A stretch of 64,000 nt of DNA, from positions 1,054,001-1,118,000 of the forward strand of contig CP017315.1 in assembly GCA_002005325.1 (NCBI GenBank), written 5' to 3'. Position 1 is the stretch's first letter. Every line of letters begins with the position of its first letter. This document shows positions 39,113-47,072 of this stretch, piece by piece. Source of the DNA: Candidatus Tokpelaia hoelldoblerii. GTDB taxonomy: Bacteria > Pseudomonadota > Alphaproteobacteria > Rhizobiales > Rhizobiaceae. The translations under genes and the position numbers were made by a program. The notes below the pieces were generated by a model, which searched no databases, had not been told where the DNA came from, and was given only the letters and a program-made list of their open reading frames with translations.

Positions 39113-39129
39113 AAACATACAAAACCATG

Positions 39130-39168
39130 CCGGTGAAACAAATTCACCGGTATTTTATATTTTTTTTC
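39130..39168 (+). terminator. intrinsic terminator of gpmA
   Basis: CCGGTGAA (39130-39137) and TTCACCGG (39143-39150) form an 8-bp stem with a 5-base loop. It is followed by TATTTTATA and a long T run. It lies 18 bases past the gpmA stop. Confidence 0.85.
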
Positions 39169-39188
39169 AGATTTTCAGCGGATTTTGA

Positions 39189-39217
39189 TTGACATGAATC
39201 GCGCTTCGGCTTAGATG
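39189..39217 (+). promoter_or_regulatory. promoter of tRNA-Leu
   Basis: A consensus TTGACA -35 (39189-39194) and a TAGATG -10 (39212-39217) are 17 bases apart, and the tRNA starts ten bases later. The GC-rich stretch between -10 and the tRNA is typical of stringently controlled stable RNA promoters. Confidence 0.7.
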
Positions 39218-39226
39218 AAGCGCACT

Positions 39227-39311
39227 GCCCAGATGGCGGAATTGGTAGACGCGCAGGTTTCAGGTATCTGTGCCGCGAGGCGTGGAGGTTCGAGTCCTCT
39301 TCTGGGCACCA
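39227..39311 (+). tRNA. tRNA-Leu (anticodon CAG)
   Basis: The cloverleaf folds cleanly: acceptor stem GCCCAGA with TCTGGGC, a D arm with GGTAGACGC, and the anticodon stem CAGGT/ATCTG around loop TTCAGGT, which gives anticodon CAG. A long class II variable arm and the T loop GGTTCGAGTCC follow. The CCA end is encoded at 39309-39311. It reads CUG codons. Confidence 0.96.
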
Positions 39312-39384
39312 TTCCCTTTTTTTAAATGCTTTATAATGTTGTTTCAGCAGCTTATGATCAGCGCGCCAGCCGCGGATGGCCACA

Positions 39385-40263
39385 TTATTTATGATTTAAA
39401 ATTCCGCTGCCCCGTATCATCAGGACAACCCCGGTGAGCGTATCAAGCCCTGAGGTGTCCCCATGGTTTAACAAGCGCCCGCATGCACGCTTTATCCGCG
39501 CCTTGTCACCGGTCATCAAAGCCGTCATCAACCGGATGATATCGCTTGAGAATACACCTTTTAACGCCCAGTGAAGATAGACTTCGCTGGTTTGTGTGGT
39601 CAGCTGCAGAAGGTCCCGCTCAAGGGCGCATAGCGCCGGGAAGAAAGTCTGCTCACACGGGGCATCCTTCCACGCCTGAAGAAAAGCCAGAGCGCCAACC
39701 AGCATATCATCCCCGGCCGGTGTTGAGCCGCTGCCACGCCCGATCAGACGGCGCAGGACAATCTGCCTGCTGGTCCCTGTCTGCGCAGATGCCGCCCATT
39801 CCCGGCTGCAGTTGAAAACATCACTCCATTCCCATTCAGGCCGCAAAATGTCACCGCAGGTAACATGAAGGCCTGTCAGCCCTTGTGAAGCAATATCAGC
39901 CTGCAACACCCGCAGCCCCTCCTGCAAAGTTGCCGGATCGGCCTGGAATCGTGGCATTTTCAATTGAAAGCAGCGGCGACGTGTTATAGAGACAAGATCC
40001 CCTGCCCGGCATTCCGTCACCAGACGCATAAAATCCTGTTTTGATAGAATAATATGCTCCGGCAAAAGTCCTTCACCGGGAGGTGATATAAAAATCGGCC
40101 GCCCATGCGGGTCATTCTGCGGCAGAACGGTCATACCACGCCGGAACACTGACAGGATTTGCGCCGGAGTGTCTGGCAGCAACCGCTGCCATGCCGCAGC
40201 GCTAAAACCAAGAGAGCGTAGCGGAAAAATGATCTGTTTGTGCCGCATGCGTATTGTCTTCAT
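39385..40263 (-). CDS. ylbF: DUF2877 protein (YlbF/AllH-like), candidate oxamate carbamoyltransferase subunit
   Basis: This protein of about 292 residues carries the DUF2877 core GRGSGSTPAGDDMLVGALAF and a later LNHGDTSGLDTLTGVVLM. In E. coli the YlbF-type protein works with FdrA and YlbE in the allantoin cluster, where the set has been linked to oxamate carbamoyltransferase. Here its companions FdrA and DUF1116 are encoded about 6 kb upstream in the same direction. A strong hairpin terminator lies between it and the preceding amidohydrolase gene, so it may have reduced or separate expression. The ATG at 40263 is preferred over the TTG at 40308. Confidence 0.8.
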   Translation of the reverse strand: MKTIRMRHKQIIFPLRSLGFSAAAWQRLLPDTPAQILSVFRRGMTVLPQNDPHGRPIFISPPGEGLLPEHIILSKQDFMRLVTECRAGDLVSITRRRCFQLKMPRFQADPATLQEGLRVLQADIASQGLTGLHVTCGDILRPEWEWSDVFNCSREWAASAQTGTSRQIVLRRLIGRGSGSTPAGDDMLVGALAFLQAWKDAPCEQTFFPALCALERDLLQLTTQTSEVYLHWALKGVFSSDIIRLMTALMTGDKARIKRACGRLLNHGDTSGLDTLTGVVLMIRGSGILNHK

Positions 40264-40321
40264 GAGCCAGCCTGCACAATATCCCTCTTCATTAACCGGT
40301 AAATTCAAGCTTTTCTACAAA

Positions 40322-40356
40322 AACAGCCACACGCGCTTTCAGCGCGTGTGGCTGTT
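40322..40356 (-). terminator. strong hairpin terminator between the Tat amidohydrolase and the DUF2877 gene
   Basis: AACAGCCACACGCGCT and AGCGCGTGTGGCTGTT pair over 16 bp around a 3-base loop. On the minus strand it runs into TTTTTG. It begins five bases past the amidohydrolase stop and only about 60 bases before the DUF2877 start, so it would cut the last gene off from the operon unless read through. Confidence 0.8.
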
Positions 40357-40361
40357 GAAAT

Positions 40362-41735
40362 TCAGATAGCCCATGCCGAAGGTTTACCATTACGGATGAC
40401 AGCCTTTGTCGGTTTGCGGCGCGCAATAAATTCCGCCGAACAGGAAGCATCAACAAAAGCAATATCCGCCACCTCACCTGATTTCGGCCAAGCGACAGTG
40501 CCATCATCTTTCAAGGTTTCCTTGCCTTGAGTGATATATTTCAGCAGACGACTAATCCCGTAATCGCTCTCCCAGCCGAAAATTTCTCCCGCGCGGCTGG
40601 CGCGTTCCACAAGAATGCCAGATGTGTATGACGTCCAGTGATCATTGACATTATCTGTGCCGAAATGGACAGGAATACCCATCCTGGTCAATTCGCCAAT
40701 AGGCGGCATTGGCACATTGATTGGCGCTGAGGAAATGATCGTTATTCCTGCCGAGGCCATATGCGCGCCAAGATCTGCAAACTGTTCCGGCGAAGCGTCC
40801 CCCAAACAATAAGCATGGCTGACCGTTACCTTGCCCTGCCATTTGGCCTGTTCGGTCAAGGCTGCCAGCCGCTCGATGGTGAACAGGCCAAGCCGCCCCC
40901 TGTCATGCAAATGAATATCAATCGGCGCATTATGCTTGACAGCAAGCTCCATCGTTGTGCTCAGCGAACGTTCAATATCATGATCAACGCCTGCGGGATC
41001 AAGGCCGCCAACAAGGTCATACCCATTCTGCAACGCCTTGTCCATCAGCTTCACCGTATTGCCCTGCAAAAGACCATGCTGCGGAAAAGCAACAAGCTGA
41101 TAGCCAATCCTGTCTTTGAAGCTTGCCAGCGCTTCCACCACTTTTTCCTTGTTTTGCAATTCGCTGACCGGATCAACATTGCAATGGATACGGGCAAAAG
41201 TAACACCATTGCCGGTGATCAGGTCAAGCAAGGCGCGCGCACGTGCTGCGGTTTCCGGCAGAAATGCTTTCAGAAAATCCTGTTCTTCTCTTATGCGCTC
41301 CGCCATACTGACAAATGGCGCCGCCGCATGCCATGGGCCGCCGTAATAGCCTTTGTCAAGGTGGATGTGCATATCTGAAAATGACGGCAATGCCAAAAGC
41401 CCGCCCATATCATGTTTTGGCAAGGTATCGGTTGGCAAATCTGTTGCAACCTTCGCAATCTTGCCATTTTTAATCAGAAGATTCGCACTGCGAGCCTTTG
41501 TGCCAATAACGGAACCACTGGAATCTTTTTCAAAACCATCCTCCAAACGAACGTTGGTCAGCCAGCAGGATGGTTCGGAAGGAATCGCTGTCTTGTCTTC
41601 ACTGCGGCCGACAGGAGCTGGCGCAGCGCCAGCCCTCGCAGCAGCAAGCCCGCCCAGAGCGGAAGCAGCAATCCCCGCACCAATAAGAACGTCCCGTCTC
41701 GTGCTGTTATAGTTTATTTTTTTTAATGTCATCAA
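40362..41735 (-). CDS. Tat-exported amidohydrolase of the cytosine deaminase type
   Basis: This 457-residue protein begins with a twin-arginine signal: STRRDVLIGAGIAASALGG, with Arg13-Arg14, a long hydrophobic run and an Ala-rich cleavage region near residue 38. The metal-dependent amidohydrolase core follows. Metal ligands appear as HIHLDKG (His123, His125), DIHLHDRG (His275), VSHAYCLG (His307) and FGTDNVND (Asp361), the order found in cytosine deaminase and AtzC-like enzymes. It should fold with its metal in the cytoplasm and work in the periplasm. The substrate is unknown; a cyclic amide, ureide or amino-pyrimidine is likely. It is the last gene before a strong terminator in the FdrA cluster. 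Confidence 0.82.
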   Translation of the reverse strand: MMTLKKINYNSTRRDVLIGAGIAASALGGLAAARAGAAPAPVGRSEDKTAIPSEPSCWLTNVRLEDGFEKDSSGSVIGTKARSANLLIKNGKIAKVATDLPTDTLPKHDMGGLLALPSFSDMHIHLDKGYYGGPWHAAAPFVSMAERIREEQDFLKAFLPETAARARALLDLITGNGVTFARIHCNVDPVSELQNKEKVVEALASFKDRIGYQLVAFPQHGLLQGNTVKLMDKALQNGYDLVGGLDPAGVDHDIERSLSTTMELAVKHNAPIDIHLHDRGRLGLFTIERLAALTEQAKWQGKVTVSHAYCLGDASPEQFADLGAHMASAGITIISSAPINVPMPPIGELTRMGIPVHFGTDNVNDHWTSYTSGILVERASRAGEIFGWESDYGISRLLKYITQGKETLKDDGTVAWPKSGEVADIAFVDASCSAEFIARRKPTKAVIRNGKPSAWAI

Positions 41736-41774
41736 TGTGCCCCTTTACTTTTACCCCACTCTTACAATCATAAT

Positions 41775-41804
41775 TGCAGTTCCGGCCCATGGGCCAGAAC
41801 TGCA
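41775..41804. promoter_or_regulatory. hairpin between the two amidohydrolase genes
   Basis: TGCAGTTC and GAACTGCA enclose GGCCC-AT-GGGCC with one C/A mismatch, a long stem in the 82-base gap. On the plus strand TTTTC follows, and on the minus strand ATTATG. It may stabilise the message of the upstream gene or act as a weak terminator. Confidence 0.5.
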
Positions 41805-41817
41805 TTTTCAAGCACAA

Positions 41818-43044
41818 TCAGAAGCTGAGCAACGTTTCGCGGATGGACTGGGCAACAATACGCCCGCCCTTGATCACAAAAAGGCGTTCCGGCAAATCGA
41901 TAACCGCGCTGGTGGCGCTCTTTGTATCAAGCAACACCATATCAGCGCTGTTGCCTTTGGCAAGGCCATAATCTTTAAGGCCGATTGCCCTGGCGGGGTT
42001 CACCGTCAGCATGTCCATCACTGTCGCCTGATCGTCCGCGCCGCCAAGATGCGCCGCCGGAATGGCCAGCATGCCAACCTGCAACAGATCACCCGTGCCG
42101 TAAGGCGTAAAGGCGTTGCGGATGTTGTTGGTGGCAAGGCACATATTAACGCCGCCATCACGCAAAGCCCGTATCGGTGTCAGCGTCCGGCGGACATTAT
42201 ATTCATCCTTGCGCGCGCCAAGATGCAGGTCCGTCATCGGCAAAGACATGATAGAAATACCGGCATCAGCAATAAGCTTGATGATGTCCTTGAGCTTTTC
42301 AGGATGCGCCGCCCCCAGCGAGGTCACATGGCCGCAGGAAACGCGCCCTTCATAGCCTTCCTTGATGGTCTTGCGCGCCAGATATTCAATGCAGGTATCC
42401 TCATCATGATCATCCTTGAAATCCTGATGCAGGTCAATATCCTTGCCGAATTCCCTGGCCAGCTCGAACACGAAATCAATGTGCTCTTCCTTGTTCAGGT
42501 CGTTGTAAGGGATACCGCCGACAACGTCCGCGCCCTTCTTCATCGCCTCGACCATCATCTCTTGCGTACCGGGCACTTTGAAGATGCCTTCCTGCGGGAA
42601 AGCAACAACCTGAATATCGATAATCCCCTTATATTGTTCGCGCAGATCGCAGATAGCGTCAAAACCGGTAAAACCCTGTGAGGGGTCAAACTCGGCATGC
42701 GCGCGGATATGGGTTGTACCGAAACGCACCACCTGACGGATCACCCGCTGTGAACGTTCCAGAATGTCTTCACGGGTAAAGGTCGGTTTCAATTCCTTGG
42801 TGATATCAATGGCTTCCCACAATGTGCCGGAGCGGTTTGGCCGGCGATCCATGATAAAAGCCTTTTCCAGGTGGAGATGGCTTTCCACAAGGCCGGGAAT
42901 CAGAACGCGCCCGCCCGCATTGATTTCCCGCCCAGCCGTTGCCACAATTTCGGGCGCTATATCAGCGATTTTGCCATCTTTGACAGCAACATCCTGTAAC
43001 GGGCTGCCATCTTCAAGGCATACGTTGCGAATGATAATATCCAT
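41818..43044 (-). CDS. cytosolic amidohydrolase of the cytosine deaminase/AtzC type
   Basis: This 408-residue protein has the amidohydrolase barrel and no export signal. Visible ligands are ESHLHLEKAF (His56, His58), DLHQDFKDDHDED (His206) and SCGHVTSLG (His239). The position of the catalytic Asp reads ATNNIRNAF, with Asn306 where its Tat-exported neighbour has Asp. That may be a subfamily trait or may alter chemistry. It probably hydrolyses a ring or amidine nitrogen in a cyclic substrate. The ATG at 43044 follows GAAAGGAGAG; a TTG at 43062 is rejected. It follows the permease gene by 37 bases in the fdrA operon. Confidence 0.82.
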   Translation of the reverse strand: MDIIIRNVCLEDGSPLQDVAVKDGKIADIAPEIVATAGREINAGGRVLIPGLVESHLHLEKAFIMDRRPNRSGTLWEAIDITKELKPTFTREDILERSQRVIRQVVRFGTTHIRAHAEFDPSQGFTGFDAICDLREQYKGIIDIQVVAFPQEGIFKVPGTQEMMVEAMKKGADVVGGIPYNDLNKEEHIDFVFELAREFGKDIDLHQDFKDDHDEDTCIEYLARKTIKEGYEGRVSCGHVTSLGAAHPEKLKDIIKLIADAGISIMSLPMTDLHLGARKDEYNVRRTLTPIRALRDGGVNMCLATNNIRNAFTPYGTGDLLQVGMLAIPAAHLGGADDQATVMDMLTVNPARAIGLKDYGLAKGNSADMVLLDTKSATSAVIDLPERLFVIKGGRIVAQSIRETLLSF

Positions 43045-43081
43045 AGTAATCTCTCCTTTCAAGCAATTGTTCTTTCATCCG

Positions 43082-44422
43082 TCAGAGGATAAACGCCGCA
43101 ATGATCAACAGAGCCAGGCAGCTGAGCACATAAGGCGCATTGCCCTTCACCACCTGTAAAACAGGAATACGGAAACCTGCCGACAGCGCCTGCATGGTGA
43201 TATTCACCGGGCTCATCTGGCTGCCAAGCCCAACCCCCATCACAACCATACCGATCTGCATCGGGGTAAAGCCAAGCGTGACTGTAACCGGCAGGATCAG
43301 CGCCAGAATGGAGCCGACAAAAGCTCCCGCCGGCACACCGATCAGATAACCGACAAGCACCGCCACCGGCACATAGGCAACACTGGGAGCGGCCTGAACC
43401 ACAGCAGCGATTGTCCCGAAAGCGCCTGTCATCTCGATAATGCGGACAAAAGCCACGAAAATCCCCACGGCGAACAAACGGGTGAGAATATAGGTCGAGC
43501 CGTCAATCATCGCTTCAGCCGACTGATTCAGCGTGAAACGGCTGCAGACATAAATGAGGGCAATGGTGATGATTGAATACATCATGGGCCCCAGAACCGG
43601 ACTGCCAACGGCCTCATTGACAGCAGGACCGGCAATGACCGCAAACAGCAGGAAAATAGCCGGCATGGTCAGTTTCCACAACTGGCCGGTAGTGAGTTTC
43701 TGCATCTCGGCATCTTCCTCGCCCTGGAACATCCCCTTCCGGCGCTTGACATCAAAGAAGGCAATCAGCACAGCAATAACGCAGAAGGTGATCCAGAATG
43801 GCTGCATAGTGGAAACATAAAGCCCGGCATCAATGCCCGTCTGATTGGCGATCACCGACGTCTCCAGTGAAGCCGGCGAGGTCGTGAACGACACCGCAGC
43901 AGCAATCGCCATGCCGGCAATCACACCGGGAGCAACCCCCACAGCGGCAAACGCCAGAGGCGCAATCACCATGGCAGAAGCGCCGCCAATGCCCGACATA
44001 TAGGTAGCAGCGGCCTGCAGGATCACCACAAACGCGCCCAGAAATTCAGTCCTTCCACCAATGGCGCGGCGCACCAGCGCAAGAGCGGCGCTGTAGCCGC
44101 CGGCCTTGAACACCGCTGTCGCGATAGCCGAGTTGATAATCGGCACCGTCACGCCCAGCATAGCCGGAATTTCCTTCATCATCACGCTGTTTGCCGTCGC
44201 GATACCGATGCCGCCAAGGATCATTGACGCGACACCGCCGACAAAAGCGGCGACAAGCATATCAACCTGAAGGAACAGCAGAACCAGAATAAGAATTAAT
44301 GGAACAATTGAAACAAGCTGATAGAAAAGCTGATCCTGCGGCTGCCCTGCGGCCAGAAAGGCCAAAAGCATGCACAACAGGCTTGCTATGAGTATTCCGG
44401 TACCTTTTTTTGTCATCGCCAT
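43082..44422 (-). CDS. ion-transporter-superfamily permease
   Basis: The 446-residue product is almost entirely hydrophobic, with about twelve segments and two related halves. It carries a GIGGASAMVIAPLAFAAVGV stretch, SFTTSPASLETSVI, and in the second half VPAGAFVGSILALILPVTV and GLGSQMSPVNITMQ. This two-half layout with polar Ser/Thr/Asn re-entrant motifs is that of the IT superfamily (DcuC, CitM and relatives), which moves organic anions with cations. I cannot assign a closer family. Its place in the FdrA cluster suggests it imports the pathway's substrate or exports an acid product. A GAGG site precedes the ATG. Confidence 0.75.
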   Translation of the reverse strand: MAMTKKGTGILIASLLCMLLAFLAAGQPQDQLFYQLVSIVPLILILVLLFLQVDMLVAAFVGGVASMILGGIGIATANSVMMKEIPAMLGVTVPIINSAIATAVFKAGGYSAALALVRRAIGGRTEFLGAFVVILQAAATYMSGIGGASAMVIAPLAFAAVGVAPGVIAGMAIAAAVSFTTSPASLETSVIANQTGIDAGLYVSTMQPFWITFCVIAVLIAFFDVKRRKGMFQGEEDAEMQKLTTGQLWKLTMPAIFLLFAVIAGPAVNEAVGSPVLGPMMYSIITIALIYVCSRFTLNQSAEAMIDGSTYILTRLFAVGIFVAFVRIIEMTGAFGTIAAVVQAAPSVAYVPVAVLVGYLIGVPAGAFVGSILALILPVTVTLGFTPMQIGMVVMGVGLGSQMSPVNITMQALSAGFRIPVLQVVKGNAPYVLSCLALLIIAAFIL

Positions 44423-44486
44423 TTTATATCCTCATTGTTATAAACAAAATATTGTCAATTTGTCACAGCACTGTGCGCCGGTTTCA

Positions 44487-45728
44487 TCAGGCCTCAAGCT
44501 GTTCAGGCTTTTCCTTCACAAAAAGCATGGCGATAATCCCGGCAAGGGTTACAGCAGCCGCAAAATAAAAACCGTCATTGAGGCTGCCGCCGGGACGCTC
44601 CGCCAGCCAGCCCGTAACATAGGGAGACAGGATGGATGAAGCCATGCCGAAGAAATTGTAAAGACCGAAAGCCGTGGACAACGCTGCCTTGGGCGCATTA
44701 TCCGCTACCAGCGCAACCAGAACCGGATTAAGCGCCAGCTTGCCGATCAGGCCATAGAGAACAAGAACGGCAATCAGCACAGTGGTTGATTGTGAATAGA
44801 CAATACCGAAAATAGCCAGCAGTGACAGCGGCATCATGCACAGCACCACCGGTTTGCGCCGCCCGATCCTGTCAGAAATGTAAGAGCACAGAACAGAACC
44901 GGTAATAGCAACCCACGGAACGATGGATGTATAGCCCGAAGCTTCAACCATTGTCATGCCGCGCACCTTGTTCAGATAATAAGGCAACCAGGTGATGATC
45001 ACGAAAAAGCCGTAGATGGAGCAAAAAATCGTAACATAAGCCAGAACAAGATTGCGCTTTTTGAAAAGATCCCGGAAACTGAAACCGCTTTTGGCGGCAG
45101 CCTGCTGTGCTTTTGTTTCCGCATCAAGCGGGCTTGCATGCTCACGGATAAACAATGCCATCAGCACCGCAACGACCAGAACCGGGATAGCAACGCCCCA
45201 GAACGGCGCTTTCCATGAAAAGCCCCATTTTTCCGTCATCAGACTTGAAAGGAACAGGCCGAAAGAAATACCGAACGCCATACCGCAATTGATGATGGCA
45301 CTGCCCAGCGCCACCCATTTGGGCGGAATTGCCTCGGAAGAAAGAGCAAATTGCGGCCCATAATAAACCCCTTGCGCCGCCCCGACAATCATCCATAACA
45401 TGATAAAAGTTGTAAATGAGCTTGAAAGGCTGACAGTCGCAATTGCTGCGGCAAAAAGAATAAACCCAGGCACAAGAATATTTTTGCGGCCGATAATATC
45501 ACCAAGAATACCAGAAGGAATTTGCAGAGCGGTATAAGCCAGAAAGAACAAGCTCATAATCAGGCCAAGCTGCGATTTGCCCAGACCCCATTCCTGCTCA
45601 ATATGTGGCATCACAGGTGAAAGCACCAGACGCCCGGCATAGATCGCCACCCAGCCAAGGAAGAAAATAGCAACAAGACGCCACCAGTAAGGGATAAGGT
45701 CTCGTTTGCTCCGCTCATGCATGTTCAT
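44487..45728 (-). CDS. MFS transporter (anion:cation symporter-like)
   Basis: This is a 12-helix major facilitator protein of about 414 residues. The first half shows FLGWVAIYAGRLVLSPVMPH and the loop 2-3 motif SGILGDIIGRKNIL. The second half has SYISDRIGRRKPVVL and a C-terminal GWLAERPGGS. It resembles the organic-anion branch of the family. Two close ATG codons (45728 and 45722) are possible; the second stands at better spacing from AAGGAA. It lies after DUF1116 in the FdrA cluster, so it is a second candidate importer for the substrate. Why one pathway needs two permeases is open. Confidence 0.8.
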   Translation of the reverse strand: MNMHERSKRDLIPYWWRLVAIFFLGWVAIYAGRLVLSPVMPHIEQEWGLGKSQLGLIMSLFFLAYTALQIPSGILGDIIGRKNILVPGFILFAAAIATVSLSSSFTTFIMLWMIVGAAQGVYYGPQFALSSEAIPPKWVALGSAIINCGMAFGISFGLFLSSLMTEKWGFSWKAPFWGVAIPVLVVAVLMALFIREHASPLDAETKAQQAAAKSGFSFRDLFKKRNLVLAYVTIFCSIYGFFVIITWLPYYLNKVRGMTMVEASGYTSIVPWVAITGSVLCSYISDRIGRRKPVVLCMMPLSLLAIFGIVYSQSTTVLIAVLVLYGLIGKLALNPVLVALVADNAPKAALSTAFGLYNFFGMASSILSPYVTGWLAERPGGSLNDGFYFAAAVTLAGIIAMLFVKEKPEQLEA

Positions 45729-45748
45729 ATTTCCTTTCAATACAATCA

Positions 45749-45778
45749 GGCGGGAAATATCAGATGACATTCCCCGCC
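45749..45778. promoter_or_regulatory. hairpin between the DUF1116 and MFS genes
   Basis: GGCGGGAAAT and ATTCCCCGCC pair over 10 positions (with one G-U on the minus-strand RNA) in the 58-base gap. No T run follows. It resembles an intercistronic stability hairpin more than a terminator. Confidence 0.5.
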
Positions 45779-45786
45779 CTTTTCAT

Positions 45787-47043
45787 TCAAGCGCCATATT
45801 TCTCATCAAGCGCTAAAAGCGCCTGTTCAAAACAGGCCATCGGTGCACGCACCGTACCCGCGCCGATTTGCCCCACCCCGGGGTCCTTGTGCGCAATACC
45901 GGTGTTGATAACCGGCTCTATTCCCGATTCAACCACCCGGCGCACATCAATACCAAGGCAAGCGCCACGGAAATTCCATGTCGGAATGGGCAGAGCCGGA
46001 TTTTGCGACAGGCAGATTTCCGACATTTCATTGCTGGTTTCAAGCGCATCATCAAAACCGCCTGCACCAACAAAACGGGTGACGCCGGGTGCGGCAATCA
46101 TCGCCATCGCGCCAACACCGAAAGCTTCGGTAATCGCGCTGTCGCCGATATCGGGGTTGGCCTCTTCCTGGCTGTAACCGGTAAAGAACAACCCTGCCGG
46201 CGTATTGACCGGCGCGGTAAACCAGCGGTCGCCAAGACCGGATACACGCACACCGAACATCTTGCCGTTGCGGGTCATGGCAGTGACAATCGAACCTTCC
46301 CCGACAGAATGGGCGGCATCCATCACCGCCTTGCAATAGGCCATGGCCACATTGAGGAAGAACTGGTCTGTACGGCCGAGGAAATCCATCACCTCAACCC
46401 GTTCTTCAGCCTTGATATCAATACGGGCGATAACCGCCGCGAGAGAACGCAGGAACAGGGCGGACGCGGCAATATTGCGCTGGTGGAACTCGTCGCCCAT
46501 TGTAATGGCCTGCGCCATAAGCGCCGTCAGGTCAAGCCCCTGCGGCAGGGTGGCAAGCGCCTTGTCGAGAACCGGGGCAAGCACATCACGCATCCAGCGC
46601 AGACGTGTCTGGACTTCCTCGCCATAAGCGCCGAAACGCATGACCTTGCCGATACCCTCATTCATATTGCAATAGGCGTAATTGCCATCAGTATCATTCT
46701 TGACAATCAGCACCGGCATGGAAGGCGATGTAATGCCGCCCATCGGGCCAACAGCGGAAACGCTGTGGCACATGGCGAAGTCAATCTCGCCGCGCTTGAG
46801 CATCGCGTCCGCTTCTGTTTCATCCTTTGCCCAGCCTTCAAACAGCAAGGCGCCAAGGCAGGCGCCGCGCTGCGGGCCGGTCATATCGCCATATTGAATC
46901 GGCGGCCCGGCATGCAGCAGCAATTTGCGATCAGCAAAAGCCGGAATGACTTCTGCCGCCGGCTTGACAGCAATCAGATATGGCCTTGCCGCCTTGATTT
47001 TCTCAATGACCTTTTCGTTGGCTTCCTTCAGGGTATTTGACAT
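45787..47043 (-). CDS. ylbE: DUF1116 protein (YlbE/AllG-like), candidate oxamate carbamoyltransferase subunit
   Basis: This protein of about 418 residues is of the DUF1116 type. It has LLHAGPPIQYGDMTGPQRGA, GALLFEGWAKDETEA, CHSVSAVGPMGGITSPSMPV, a long helical middle with MGDEFHQRNIAASALFLRSL, and the closing TGIAHKDPGVGQIGAGTVRA. YlbE-type proteins are always found with FdrA and belong to the set linked to oxamate carbamoyltransferase in E. coli allantoin use. It lies 29 bases after fdrA, as expected. The ATG at 47043 is preceded by GGAAAAG; a GTG at 47058 is less likely. Confidence 0.85.
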   Translation of the reverse strand: MSNTLKEANEKVIEKIKAARPYLIAVKPAAEVIPAFADRKLLLHAGPPIQYGDMTGPQRGACLGALLFEGWAKDETEADAMLKRGEIDFAMCHSVSAVGPMGGITSPSMPVLIVKNDTDGNYAYCNMNEGIGKVMRFGAYGEEVQTRLRWMRDVLAPVLDKALATLPQGLDLTALMAQAITMGDEFHQRNIAASALFLRSLAAVIARIDIKAEERVEVMDFLGRTDQFFLNVAMAYCKAVMDAAHSVGEGSIVTAMTRNGKMFGVRVSGLGDRWFTAPVNTPAGLFFTGYSQEEANPDIGDSAITEAFGVGAMAMIAAPGVTRFVGAGGFDDALETSNEMSEICLSQNPALPIPTWNFRGACLGIDVRRVVESGIEPVINTGIAHKDPGVGQIGAGTVRAPMACFEQALLALDEKYGA

Positions 47044-47072
47044 CTTTATCTTTTCCACTTCGTCGAGATTAT

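Noticed and set aside
39144..39383. 80-residue frame antisense to tRNA-Leu
   Set aside because: It is the translation of a tRNA on the wrong strand and gives the well-known spurious EDSNLHASRHR-type peptide.
41737..42681. 314-residue plus-strand frame opposite the cytosolic amidohydrolase
   Set aside because: It is antisense to a gene with clear metal-site motifs.
45868..47040. 390-residue plus-strand frame opposite the DUF1116 gene
   Set aside because: A shadow of the well-supported minus-strand gene; its composition is rich in His, Arg and Gly and no family is visible.
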